A DNA stretch of 58,534 bases from CAZQQN01 sp964549595 (lineage in GTDB: Bacteria > Bacteroidota > Bacteroidia > CAILMK01 > CAYYUA01). Of this stretch, positions 35,101 through 42,625 are shown one piece after another. The DNA is taken from assembly GCA_964549595.1 (NCBI GenBank), contig CAZJWK010000008.1:1-58534 (forward strand), in the 5' to 3' direction. The notes beneath the pieces are model-generated. The model was given only the letters and a program-made list of their open reading frames with translations. It was not told where the DNA came from and did no database searches. How positions within the stretch are numbered: position 1 is the first letter of the stretch; each line of letters begins with the position of its first letter. A program made the position numbers and the translations under genes.

Positions 35101-35341
35101 AGATTGGGCCATAATGAATGAACGGGAGATATTAATGCCGGATGGAACCATTTACAGACCGGATCGCGTCATAACTAAGGGGTTCAAAGCAAAAGTAATA
35201 GAATATAAAACCGGCCAATCGGAATCCCAGCATAAGACGCAGGTAAAAAAATATGGAGAGGCTCTTCATGAATTAGGTTACGAAAAGGTTGAAAAGTATA
35301 TTCTTTACCTGGAAGAAAAAAGGGTAGTACCCATTGAATAA
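32141..35341 (+). CDS. AddA/RecB-type UvrD-family helicase-nuclease
   Basis: The product is 1066 residues. Superfamily 1 helicase motifs appear in order: Walker A SSAGSGKTFT (8-17), Ia AITFTNKAT, STIDSFF, Walker B LIDEFQDTSDFQW (about 393), VGDVKQSIYRWRGG (about 425), the Arg finger region NFRS, ETIHKAKGLEYPVVLMP (about 742) and LYVGLTRAVEEL. The C-terminus has a RecB-type PD-(D/E)XK nuclease core (GLIVHGILEKI, PDRVI, VIEYKTG). It should process double-strand DNA ends for RecA. The usual AddB-type partner gene is not adjacent. A bidirectional terminator follows. Confidence 0.92.
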   Translation: MSHLKVYKSSAGSGKTFTLVEFYLFLVLQDPKVYKNILAITFTNKATWEMKERIIETLKSLGKGQESPMRTQLEKKLNSRDRKIDITNNAQRVLSQILHDYSRFEVSTIDSFFNKVIRAFSRELGLSVNFEVGIDQEKVLQEVTDRLMLEIGKDEALTSWLRDFAFDKIEDDRDWNIQKDIEHLGKELFGEKFQQMRENFQEEGKGVRHLLADFIKQLDQYSSRYNRDLNHYAKEVIELVNDYGLRPQDFSGGDKSVIVNFQKILANKDLSQGEKFLKKFKKLDGPEKLAAKNSDKRDQIVQCAEEGLFDLLETIAEYLDKYHAWYLSIRAVKSHIYAFGILTDLEERLKDYRKENELLLIPDINNLLRQITNETDSPFIYEKVGQRYSHFLIDEFQDTSDFQWDNLKPLVINALANRNRNLIVGDVKQSIYRWRGGNPDMMVNRLYNDLDDFRELIKAENLNTNFRSFGNLVAFNNHFFNKAIDILLKETDLENPDFIAKAYGEIKQQALPENGEKGFVHFQFKAKNPDLHFEEEIKPEIMNTLEDLFLRGFQYQDIAILVRTNAQAKDTAQYLASLENPIPVISSDGLSIGYSTAVRFLVNLLYYLHDPSSPLVHTYLLNDYLRYFRDANIPNDEIFNDWQDQALLKKFFPDYFFQEWEILKKLPLYELGERLIQIFGLEQNNDAYIQRFLDLLLDFTNQNFSDLNKFLDWWEEKGKFQSVQTPLGENAVRLETIHKAKGLEYPVVLMPYASWDLNSSGKSGNNLIWVKTHHDPFTKFPFLPVSFSSSLDETIFQPDYQKELMLTYLDNINLLYVGLTRAVEELFVFAPDPRDKKGALKLNKVNALIYQVFLEDENMGLSGSEANSSWVFEKGEKRQKRDQQKSFDFDEVKTMANLPSKPWQGKLAFRSRSNEFLEGFKGDLAKKKHHGLIVHGILEKIRYKDDLRNTIDSYFFEGLIENDAKASIKNTLEEILKLPHVAEWFSEDWAIMNEREILMPDGTIYRPDRVITKGFKAKVIEYKTGQSESQHKTQVKKYGEALHELGYEKVEKYILYLEEKRVVPIE

Positions 35342-35368
35342 AAAAAGGCCCCGGAGAGGGCCTTTTTT
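35341..35368. terminator. Bidirectional terminator
   Basis: GGCCC (35347-35351) pairs with GGGCC (35358-35362) around CGGAGA, flanked by A6 and T6, so it can work for both the helicase gene and the convergent regulator gene. Confidence 0.88.
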
Positions 35369-35411
35369 ATTCAATGAATGCTATAACCTAAGGTTCAAAA
35401 ACCAATCATTG

Positions 35412-35960
35412 CTATTCCTTGGCTTTTTGAGCACCCCGGGAATCTGCATTGTTGGATTGGTCCTGACTGTGGTTTTCGTATGAAGCTTCGTAATTCAACG
35501 GTTGATTGGAGGTTTGTGGACGATTTTTCTGCTTAAGCATATCGATCAGGACATTTTGGTTCTCGATGATTTTGTCCTGCTTCTTCTTGGTTTCCTTAAG
35601 CTCCTTCAAATCTTCTTCATACTCTTTTACCTGGGTAACAAGGGTCTTTCCCTTTTCACCTGTTTGCTCTTCATCAGTCATTGGGCCTTTACCCGTCATT
35701 AACCAAGACCAATTGACTCCTGAAATGTTGATAATTTTAGTGAGTAAAGGAATTGTTGGAAACGTGTTTCCATTTTCAATATTGGAAAAATGGCTTTGAG
35801 GAATTTCCAACCTTTTAGCCACCTTTGTTTGGTTTTCACCGAAAACCTTTTGCCGGATTTCTTTAATCCGGTTTCCAATTTCCTTTTTGTAAGCGAGAAT
35901 TTCTGGTGTGTGGGTTTTCCCTTTCCCCTTTCCTTTTGTTTTGACTTCTTGAGTTTCCAT
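35412..35960 (-). CDS. XRE-family transcriptional regulator
   Basis: The product is 182 residues. A helix-turn-helix domain at about 28-85 shows GNRIKEIRQKVFGENQTKVA, then RLEIPQSHFSNIENG, then PLLTKIINISGVNWSWLMTG, the common Bacteroidota XRE form. A coiled coil follows at about 110-150 (EYEEDLKELKETKKKQDKII), probably for oligomerisation, and then a Gln/Asn-rich tail. There is no peptidase or ligand-binding domain. Its 0.8 kb upstream region is gene-free and AT-rich with repeated TTCCA words that may be binding sites (uncertain). No phage genes are nearby. Confidence 0.85.
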   Translation of the reverse strand: METQEVKTKGKGKGKTHTPEILAYKKEIGNRIKEIRQKVFGENQTKVAKRLEIPQSHFSNIENGNTFPTIPLLTKIINISGVNWSWLMTGKGPMTDEEQTGEKGKTLVTQVKEYEEDLKELKETKKKQDKIIENQNVLIDMLKQKNRPQTSNQPLNYEASYENHSQDQSNNADSRGAQKAKE

Positions 35961-36755
35961 GTTAATCTATTTTTATTTGGTTGTTAAATCCATAATTATT
36001 TACAAATTAAGATATAATTAAGTTCCCATTCTTAAGGTTTTTTTTGAATAAAATTTTTAATGTTCCATTACTCTTGCATTGCTTTAATTATTAAAGAAAA
36101 GGATATCAATTGCAAAAAACAAAAATTTAATTTTGTTTTTATTACTTAGTAAACTAATTGATGTTAAACCAACACGAAAGAATTACTCCTTTTCCCTTTT
36201 AAAAGTTCCAACATTATTTGATAGAACAAATATTCAAAATTTTTTGCAAACAACATTCCAAAATTTTTATTTTATTCCAATAATTTAAATGTTTAGCGTT
36301 TTCGAACGGAAAAATGCCAATGTATATTCCTATCCTTCTTAATTCACCTTCCGATTGCTATAATTAAGAAATTTTCCGGGTTGAACACTTTAGCCCAAAA
36401 ACCAAAATCTGGTTAAAAAGGATTATGAGATTTAAGGTTTGGCCAAGGGGATAAAGGATTTAGCCCTTTTGAAATAATCAGGCTTTAAAAAGTCGGGGAC
36501 ATTTAGTAATGGTTTAATAAATCTTAGTTAGGTTATTGATTTTTCCAAAAATCAGTAAAAATTTTGCTGCCTTAAATATTGAATTTTGGCGAAAATACTT
36601 TTTCATTTAAAGTCCAAAATTGGAGAAAAAGATTGTATCGATCTTTTCAGATGATCCTTAATGGCTGAAGGCTATTTCGGTAAAAAAAGGTTATAGGATT
36701 TGATTCTTTATTGACATGGTTTAGAAACATAAAATTTTCAAAAAGAAGTGCAATA
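35961..36755. other. AT-rich gene-free interval
   Basis: No open frame longer than about 60 codons and no stable RNA hairpin is visible. It must hold the promoters of the divergent regulator and hydrolase genes. The word TTCC(A/C)A recurs at 36022, 36062, 36205, 36255 and 36274, on the regulator side of the interval. This may be operator sequence or chance in AT-rich DNA. Confidence 0.4.
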
Positions 36756-37601
36756 ATGGTAAAGAAGAAAAACTTTCAATGTTTATCTCCGTCCAATATG
36801 CCAATATTGATAGATGTTTTTTATCGTGAAACGGGAAGCCTTAAGCCAGTTTTAATCTTTTCTCATGGCTTTAAAGGTTTTAAGGATTGGGGGCCCTTTG
36901 ATTTGGTTGCTGATTTCTTTGCTGAAAAAGGGTTTTGTTTTATAAAATTTAATTTTTCCTTTAATGGTACTACTCCAGATCAACCTACCGAATTTGCAGA
37001 TCCGGATGCCTTTGCTGAAAATAATTTTTCTAAGGAATTAGAGGATTTGGGTACTGTGATTGATTGGGTAAAACAAACCGAATATTTACCCAATGAGGAG
37101 GCAGATAAAAACCAAATTTACTTGTTAGGCCACAGCAGAGGTGGTAGTGTTACCATAATTCGTACCTATGAGGATGAAAGGGTTAAAAAAGGCATTAGTT
37201 GGTCCGCCCCAATTGATCTTAAACGCTGGGATGATGAAACCCTGAAAAATTGGGAGAAAAATGGCGTCATTTATGTTGAAAACGCCCGGACAGGTCAGGA
37301 ATTACCGATGCATTACCAGTTGGTTCAGGATTTGGAAGTAAACAGCGAAAGGTTGAACGTCCGGAAAGCGATTGAAAACATGCCTAAACCCTTTATGGTA
37401 GCTCATGGTACAGAGGATGAGGCTGTATCTTACCAGGATGCCCTTGAAATGAAAAAATTAAACGAGGAAATAAAACTGGAATTAATCCCCAATGCGGGTC
37501 ACACTTATGGCGGTAGTCATCCTTACAACTTTAATTATTTGCCCCGGGATCTCAAATACCTGTTAAATGCCTGCAGTGAGTTCTTGTTAAAGGCAAATTA
37601 A
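36756..37601 (+). CDS. Alpha/beta hydrolase (dienelactone-hydrolase-like)
   Basis: The product is about 281 residues. The oxyanion region is FSHGFKGFKDWG (about 35), the nucleophile Ser is in LGHSRGGS (about 128), the acid Asp is near HGTEDEAVS and the His is in PNAGHTYGGSHP. No signal peptide. The ATG at 36756 has an AAAGAAG seven bases upstream; an in-frame ATG at 36711 has no ribosome-binding site and would add only a basic, unconserved-looking extension. Substrate unknown. Confidence 0.82.
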   Translation: MVKKKNFQCLSPSNMPILIDVFYRETGSLKPVLIFSHGFKGFKDWGPFDLVADFFAEKGFCFIKFNFSFNGTTPDQPTEFADPDAFAENNFSKELEDLGTVIDWVKQTEYLPNEEADKNQIYLLGHSRGGSVTIIRTYEDERVKKGISWSAPIDLKRWDDETLKNWEKNGVIYVENARTGQELPMHYQLVQDLEVNSERLNVRKAIENMPKPFMVAHGTEDEAVSYQDALEMKKLNEEIKLELIPNAGHTYGGSHPYNFNYLPRDLKYLLNACSEFLLKAN

Positions 37602-37638
37602 CAATAAAATTTAGCTGTGGAAAGTTTAATAAATTTCT

Positions 37639-38106
37639 TTACTTTTCAGTTTTTTGCCTTGCAGCGTAATTGATCTTAAATTGCTTGGCCTTTCTGAGTT
37701 CTTGTTTTACGTCCGTCACGATACCCATTTTTACGTTTTGGTCCACTTCGAGGGAGAAAGTTAAAAAAGGCCTTATTTGCTCATCCTTCTTAGAACGTTC
37801 GGTTTTCACGAATTGATAGATATCACCGACCTTGCCGTACGCATCATTCAATTGAATTCTCGGAGCTGTTCCGTATTTTGCTTGATTTTGGGGCGGTCCG
37901 ATATAAATATGGCTTACCCAGTTTCGCTTTTGTAGTTTGGTGAGCTCAGTAGCCTTAGGTAATTCTACCCTTACTAATGGTTTTTCCTCGCGGAGTACAG
38001 TGGAAACCATAAAGAAAAACAAAAGAATAAATATAATATCAGGCAGGGAGGAGGTGGATATTCCGGGCGCATCTTTGGATTTTTTTCTTGAAAATTTCCC
38101 TTGCAT
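37639..38106 (-). CDS. ExbD/TolR-type biopolymer transport protein
   Basis: The product is 155 residues. One membrane segment at about 22-40 carries the conserved Asp needed for proton use (STSSLPDIIFILLFFFMVST). The rest is periplasmic. It is the last gene of a four-gene motor operon, separated by one base from the preceding ExbD gene. With ExbB it should energise TonB-dependent receptors or a related envelope process. No TonB gene lies nearby. Confidence 0.9.
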   Translation of the reverse strand: MQGKFSRKKSKDAPGISTSSLPDIIFILLFFFMVSTVLREEKPLVRVELPKATELTKLQKRNWVSHIYIGPPQNQAKYGTAPRIQLNDAYGKVGDIYQFVKTERSKKDEQIRPFLTFSLEVDQNVKMGIVTDVKQELRKAKQFKINYAARQKTEK

Positions 38107-38107
38107 G

Positions 38108-38671
38108 TTAGCCTCCTACTTTTTCGGGTTCTGCTTCGGAGATTTTCATGGGATACTTTTCCTTTATCTTTTTCAGTTTCTTTTTGGCCCTCTTAGAGTC
38201 TTCTTTCTCTTCCTGTAATTTATAGTAGGAATTTCCGAATTTTCTCTGCGAATAATCATTTCTAAGCTCATTATAGGCTTGAGTTAGTTCATTTTGAACC
38301 TGAATATAAATATCATAACTAGTACCGCGGTCATTTTTCAAACTGATAATAGGATCTTTGTCTTCATTATCTTCTAAAGCCCTGGTTCGGTTATCCACAA
38401 ATTTTTTGGCTTTTTCTTTCAATTGATTAATGCTCAGGGGTTCTCCCTCTACTAATAGCTGATCCTGGGAATTGACCAAAACGATAAAAACGTTTTCCAT
38501 CTTTTTGGTTACTTCTGGTGGCTCTCCTTTTGGTAAAGGGGGTAATTTCCTTTGAATTCCTTTATCCGTATCAAAAGTTGTTACCACCAGGAAAAATATC
38601 AGTAATAAAAAAGCTATGTCCGCCATGGGGGCGGCATTTGGTTCAGGGACTTTTCTTTTGTTACTAGGCAT
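38108..38671 (-). CDS. ExbD/TolR-type biopolymer transport protein, longer form
   Basis: The product is 187 residues. The N-terminal membrane segment carries the key Asp (NAAPMADIAFLLLIFFLVVTT). The periplasmic part is longer than in the neighbouring ExbD and ends in a Lys/Glu-rich stretch. Two different ExbD proteins in one operon is the usual Bacteroidota arrangement, where both have been linked to TonB function. Confidence 0.9.
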   Translation of the reverse strand: MPSNKRKVPEPNAAPMADIAFLLLIFFLVVTTFDTDKGIQRKLPPLPKGEPPEVTKKMENVFIVLVNSQDQLLVEGEPLSINQLKEKAKKFVDNRTRALEDNEDKDPIISLKNDRGTSYDIYIQVQNELTQAYNELRNDYSQRKFGNSYYKLQEEKEDSKRAKKKLKKIKEKYPMKISEAEPEKVGG

Positions 38672-38676
38672 ATTGC

Positions 38677-38994
38677 TTACTTAATAGAACTCCAGATTTC
38701 TCCAAGTACAATTCCAATGATAGCCAAACCACCCAAAAAGTAAACGGCTATGATACCAGAGCTTGCTAAATTGATTAATTCAGGACCAAAATCTCCCCTG
38801 GGACCTGTAGCACCAGTGTTGGCATAGGCTACTAAAAATATCAAACCAATCCCTAAGATACCAAGAATGCTTGGTAAGCTTCCCTTAACATTTCGGAATA
38901 GCTGTAAGATTGAAAATCCTAAAATACTCACGATGGCTATCCCAAGAAGGACGTAGGTGCTTCTTAGCAGGATTTCAATAATTTGTGTTTCCAT
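38677..38994 (-). CDS. Small membrane protein of the ExbB-ExbD operon
   Basis: The product is 105 residues with three predicted membrane segments (about 10-30, 40-58, 78-98). It overlaps the ExbB stop and lies five bases before the longer ExbD gene. I recognise only its recurring position between ExbB and ExbD in Bacteroidota. It may be an assembly partner of the motor. Confidence 0.75.
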   Translation of the reverse strand: METQIIEILLRSTYVLLGIAIVSILGFSILQLFRNVKGSLPSILGILGIGLIFLVAYANTGATGPRGDFGPELINLASSGIIAVYFLGGLAIIGIVLGEIWSSIK

Positions 38995-39863
38995 TAGGCC
39001 TGTTCTTTATTATTTGTGATGACACCGTGTTTAATCATCAAATCCACTAAAGAAATGGAAGAATCCTCCATGTCATTAACCAGGTTATCGACTTTGGATA
39101 CCAGGTAATTGTAAAAAACCTGAAGAATGACACCCACAATTAGGCCACCCACAGTTGTTAATAGGGCTGTTTTAATACCGGCTGCCACCAGTGAGGGAGA
39201 AACATCCCCGGCCGCTTCAATTCTGTCAAAAGCCTGGATCATACCAATAACGGTACCCATAAAGCCCAACATGGGGGCAATGGCAATAAACAAGGATACC
39301 CATGTTAAACCTTTCTCCAATAATCCCATTTGCACTGAACCATAGGATACGACAGATTTTTCAACCATTTCTGTACCTTCTGTTCTTCTATCCAGTGCCT
39401 GATAAAAAATGGAAGCCAAAGGCCCTCTTGTATCCTTTACGTATTCTTTGGCTCCTTCCACATCACCATTAGAAAGGTAAGATTCGATGTTTTCCAGGAT
39501 TTTGCGGGAATTTACGGTTTTTAGGTTGAGCGTTATAATTCGTTCAATGCAAACGGCTAATCCTATAATCAAACAAATTAGGACCGGAAACATGAAGTTA
39601 CCCCCTTCAATAAAGTAATTCAATAAAACTTGATGCCCGGATGGTTCCTTTTGTTTTTCTGGAGCCTCTTTTCCCTCAACTTTTGAGGTGGTATCTTCTT
39701 GAGCCGTATCGGGAGCCATGGCTGTGGTGTCAGTGGCACCTGTATCGGCTTCGGCCATGGTATCCGCTTTTTTAGCACCAGTGTCATTAGTTTCCTGGGC
39801 AAAACAAAATGGGGCGATTAATACCAGGCTGAGGATTGATAAATTGAGCAGAACCTTCTTCAT
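38994..39863 (-). CDS. MotA/TolQ/ExbB proton-channel family protein
   Basis: The product is 289 residues. It begins with a cleavable-looking signal ending FCFAQ and an Ala/Asp/Thr-rich periplasmic stretch (about 22-75), before three membrane segments (about 88-108, 190-212, 230-255). The channel core is in GLTWVSLFIAIAPMLGFMGT and GIKTALLTTVGGLIVGV. The first gene of the four-gene operon; it forms the proton channel with the two ExbD proteins. Confidence 0.92.
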   Translation of the reverse strand: MKKVLLNLSILSLVLIAPFCFAQETNDTGAKKADTMAEADTGATDTTAMAPDTAQEDTTSKVEGKEAPEKQKEPSGHQVLLNYFIEGGNFMFPVLICLIIGLAVCIERIITLNLKTVNSRKILENIESYLSNGDVEGAKEYVKDTRGPLASIFYQALDRRTEGTEMVEKSVVSYGSVQMGLLEKGLTWVSLFIAIAPMLGFMGTVIGMIQAFDRIEAAGDVSPSLVAAGIKTALLTTVGGLIVGVILQVFYNYLVSKVDNLVNDMEDSSISLVDLMIKHGVITNNKEQA

Positions 39864-39961
39864 TGTTCAATGGCTTTTTGTTAGCGTTTTTGTTTTGTTT
39901 AAAGGATTTTCAAAAATGCGATTTAAGTGAATACATGAAGATTTTTCATTTCTTAATGCAG

Positions 39962-40051
39962 CGGAGAGAGAGGGATTCGAACCCTCGATCCCGCTCTTCA
40001 CGGGATACACGCTTTCCAGGCGTGCGCCTTAGACCGCTCGGCCACCTCTCC
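39962..40051 (-). tRNA. tRNA-Ser (GGA)
   Basis: The minus strand folds as a full class II tRNA. The acceptor GGAGAGG pairs with TCTCTCC, the anticodon arm is CACGC-CTGGAAA-GCGTG with anticodon GGA, a long variable arm TATCCCG/CGGGAT follows, and the T-arm is GAGGG-TTCGAAT-CCCTC. The discriminator base is G. CCA is not encoded. Confidence 0.97.
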
Positions 40052-40234
40052 GGCTATTTACATTTTTAATTGCTTTTCGCTCCAAAAAGAGCGTGGCGAA
40101 TATACAAATTTTTGACCCGGTTTTTCAAATTACTTCTTTTATCATTGTGTAAAAATCCCTTTCAGAGGCTGTTGTAAGGTTATTTTACGCTTAAATTTTA
40201 CAGTCATTAAATGGCTCAGACTTTTGGGTATAGA

Positions 40235-41017
40235 TCAAGTCAAATTCACATTAAAAATCGTCTCAGCATTGGCTGTGGTTTGCTCGGCAATGTGTTCCAA
40301 TGGAAGATCCAGAGTGGTTGCCAGTTTTTCTCCGATGATCCGGGTATAACCACTCTCATTTCTCTTACCCCGATAGGGATGAGGTGCCAAATAAGGAGAA
40401 TCGGTTTCAAGTACCAATCCCTCAAGGGGCAGATTTTTTACTACCTGATCCAAACCCGCATTTTTAAAGGTTATAATGCCTCCAATCCCTAAATAAAAAT
40501 TACCTAAATCCAGTATCTTATTGCCTTCTTCAACCGTACCGGTAAAACAATGAAGTATGCCGGATAATTGGTCATTATTCTCTTCTTTTAAGATGTCATA
40601 AATCGCATCAAAACTTTTACGGCAATGGATGACAACCGGGAGCCCTGTTGCTTTGCCCCATCTCAAATGGTGACGGAAGGACTCTTTTTGTGCTTCTGCA
40701 AAACCATCATCCCAGTGGAAATCTAAACCGGTTTCTCCAACCGCATAAATATTTTCCTGGTCCTTTAATGCTTCTTCCACAGCGTCTAAATGGGTTTTAT
40801 AATCCGCTCCTACTGAACAAGGATGAAGGCCCATCATGGCATAGCAAGTACCGGGGTAGTCGGTTGTCATTTTCCAAACGCCTGGTATGGTATTCTTGTC
40901 AATATTAGGCAAGAAAAACTGTTTAACCGATTGATCTTTGGCTCTTTTGATAACCTCGTCCCGGTCTTCGTTAAATTGGTCAAGAAATAGGTGTGTATGG
41001 GTATCTACAATGTTCAT
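40235..41017 (-). CDS. TatD family metal-dependent hydrolase
   Basis: The product is about 260 residues. Metal-binding residues appear as DTHTH (4-8), the Glu in VGETGLDFHW, the His in PVVIHCRKS, HCFTG, and the Asp in LETDSPYLAPHPYRG. TatD enzymes are DNases with 3'-5' exonuclease or AP-endonuclease activity and some act on D-aminoacyl ends. The ATG at 41017 is chosen because a -7 box overlaps the region just upstream of it and the longer frame adds only seven residues. Single-gene unit. Confidence 0.93.
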   Translation of the reverse strand: MNIVDTHTHLFLDQFNEDRDEVIKRAKDQSVKQFFLPNIDKNTIPGVWKMTTDYPGTCYAMMGLHPCSVGADYKTHLDAVEEALKDQENIYAVGETGLDFHWDDGFAEAQKESFRHHLRWGKATGLPVVIHCRKSFDAIYDILKEENNDQLSGILHCFTGTVEEGNKILDLGNFYLGIGGIITFKNAGLDQVVKNLPLEGLVLETDSPYLAPHPYRGKRNESGYTRIIGEKLATTLDLPLEHIAEQTTANAETIFNVNLT

Positions 41018-41022
41018 GTTTG

Positions 41023-41030
41023 CAAATTTA
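41023..41030 (-). promoter_or_regulatory. -7 box TAAATTTG upstream of tatD
   Basis: The minus strand reads TAAATTTG, matching TAnnTTTG, only five bases before the chosen ATG. If used, the message would have almost no leader. No good -33 element was seen. Confidence 0.35.
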
Positions 41031-41105
41031 TCACACAAGTAAATACGCGATAACTTGTTTTTTAAATAAAAAAAATCCGTTTAAGGCTTAGGTGTGCGAT
41101 ATTCT

Positions 41106-41113
41106 TAATTTTG
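41106..41113 (+). promoter_or_regulatory. -7 box TAATTTTG upstream of the phosphotransferase gene
   Basis: TAATTTTG lies 18 bases before the ATG at 41132. Because it covers the alternative TTG start at 41111, it supports the ATG start. It may serve the whole run to 47279. Confidence 0.5.
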
Positions 41114-41131
41114 AGCTTGCTAAGCCTTTTA

Positions 41132-42586
41132 ATGATGTTTTTTGAAAGTGACCTGTATTTCCTTCAGCAATTGTTTTTCCCCCAAGCCGAGTATGTGGCT
41201 TTATTGGATCCTGAAAATGAAGTGAGAAGAAATTTTAATACGGGTTTCATTAAGGTGGCGGATCAGGCTAAAATTCAGGAAGTCGCCCAAATAAAAAAGG
41301 GATTGGTCTTAATCAATCTTACGAATATTCCTGTAAAGCGATATCCTTTTTACGAGGAGGGTGTGGAAGGCATCATTCATTTAGGGAAAAAAGGAGAATT
41401 TTTCGGTCACTTTACAAGGGATACCTTTTACTATGTTTTGAATGACATTAAAACCATTCGATGGGTTTATCCCAACAACCTTAAAAAACCTTTCTTTTTG
41501 AGGTTTTATGATGCCGATGCGGCTTACGGTAATTTGTTTCGCGGATTTTGTAAACTTGCCGGGGCTTTAGGGCAAATGAAATGGATAGCAGATGGTAAAT
41601 TTTATGTCCTTCATAAAGGAGAACTGTTTTTTGATAACCTTTCCGGGGAAAGTTTTGATAGTTATACCCTTTTTATGAAGGATCCTTATCATTCCGGCAA
41701 ATTATTGTTACAGTTTATTAACAATGATCAAATTGCTTACTATAGCAAATTTCCGGTAAATAACCAAGGACAAATAAGGATTGAGAAAGCGAATGAAATG
41801 CTAAACCAGGTTAACCGGCAAAACTTTCGCAATCTCGTTATCCCTGAAAATCAAAAACTTGCTCAATTTCTTTTACTAACCAATGCGTTAACGCTGAAGC
41901 ATAAAATCTTTACGAAGCTCAAAGCTCAGCATTTTCGAGCGGTTGGGGAGTATACTCGTTACTACGCTAAAAACCTGACCCTTGAAGATTGGTTAAAGCA
42001 AAAGCAGGTGTTGGAAAAATTGACTTATCTTGGGTCTAAAACCAAAGAAGAGGAAATACCGAAAGGTATTAGTGCCATAAACCTTGCCCGTTTATACCAA
42101 ACCTTAACCCATATACTTAACAATTTACCTTTGCAAGAAGAATTCACTGTTTCTTTAGTGCACGGTGATTTTACCGAGGAAAACATAACGATAGAGCAAG
42201 ATAGGTTAATTCTTCTGGATTGGGAATTTGCCGGCTTTGATTATCCGGTTTTAGGGGATTTTTTAGACTTCATCCTTTACCGGATGGAGGCTGAGGACAG
42301 GCCCGAATGGAAGAATTTCCTCCCTTTATGGCATAGTTTGGTTAAACAAAAAGCATTTCAAGAACTTTGCACAGAATTTGCCAATAATTTTTTTCTCAAT
42401 TTTAAGGTTTACCTATTGGCGAAAATCTTGAATTACTGGTGGGTTCATTTAGGTGATGCTTTTTTGCCGTACTATGTTAATTGGCGTATTTACTTTTGGC
42501 GGAATCTCTTGGAAGCATTTGATGAGGAGAATCAGGCATTAAGTCCTTTTGAAACAAAAACCATAAGCGAAAAAGGGGAAAGCTAA
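41132..42586 (+). CDS. APH-like phosphotransferase with unknown N-terminal domain
   Basis: The product is about 484 residues. The C-terminal half has the aminoglycoside-phosphotransferase/choline-kinase catalytic loop VHGDFTEENI (about 350) and the metal-binding Asp in LLDWEFAGFDYPVLGDF (about 370). The N-terminal 270 residues are a mixed domain with KKPFFLRFYDADA and YVLHKGELFFDN that I do not recognise; it may contain the kinase N-lobe. Kinases of this type phosphorylate small molecules or sugars in envelope pathways. It lies 39 bases before gldA on the same strand. Confidence 0.72.
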   Translation: MMFFESDLYFLQQLFFPQAEYVALLDPENEVRRNFNTGFIKVADQAKIQEVAQIKKGLVLINLTNIPVKRYPFYEEGVEGIIHLGKKGEFFGHFTRDTFYYVLNDIKTIRWVYPNNLKKPFFLRFYDADAAYGNLFRGFCKLAGALGQMKWIADGKFYVLHKGELFFDNLSGESFDSYTLFMKDPYHSGKLLLQFINNDQIAYYSKFPVNNQGQIRIEKANEMLNQVNRQNFRNLVIPENQKLAQFLLLTNALTLKHKIFTKLKAQHFRAVGEYTRYYAKNLTLEDWLKQKQVLEKLTYLGSKTKEEEIPKGISAINLARLYQTLTHILNNLPLQEEFTVSLVHGDFTEENITIEQDRLILLDWEFAGFDYPVLGDFLDFILYRMEAEDRPEWKNFLPLWHSLVKQKAFQELCTEFANNFFLNFKVYLLAKILNYWWVHLGDAFLPYYVNWRIYFWRNLLEAFDEENQALSPFETKTISEKGES

Positions 42587-42625
42587 CCCTCCCATAAGAA
42601 AATATTTAAGTCCAAAACTAAGCCT

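Noticed and set aside
35412..36755. XRE regulator plus AT-rich interval as a prophage or genomic-island edge
   Set aside because: No integrase, phage, toxin or tRNA-site duplication is nearby and the flanking genes are ordinary chromosomal genes.
36711..36755. Upstream ATG of the hydrolase at 36711
   Set aside because: It has no ribosome-binding site, while the ATG at 36756 has AAAGAAG at good spacing.
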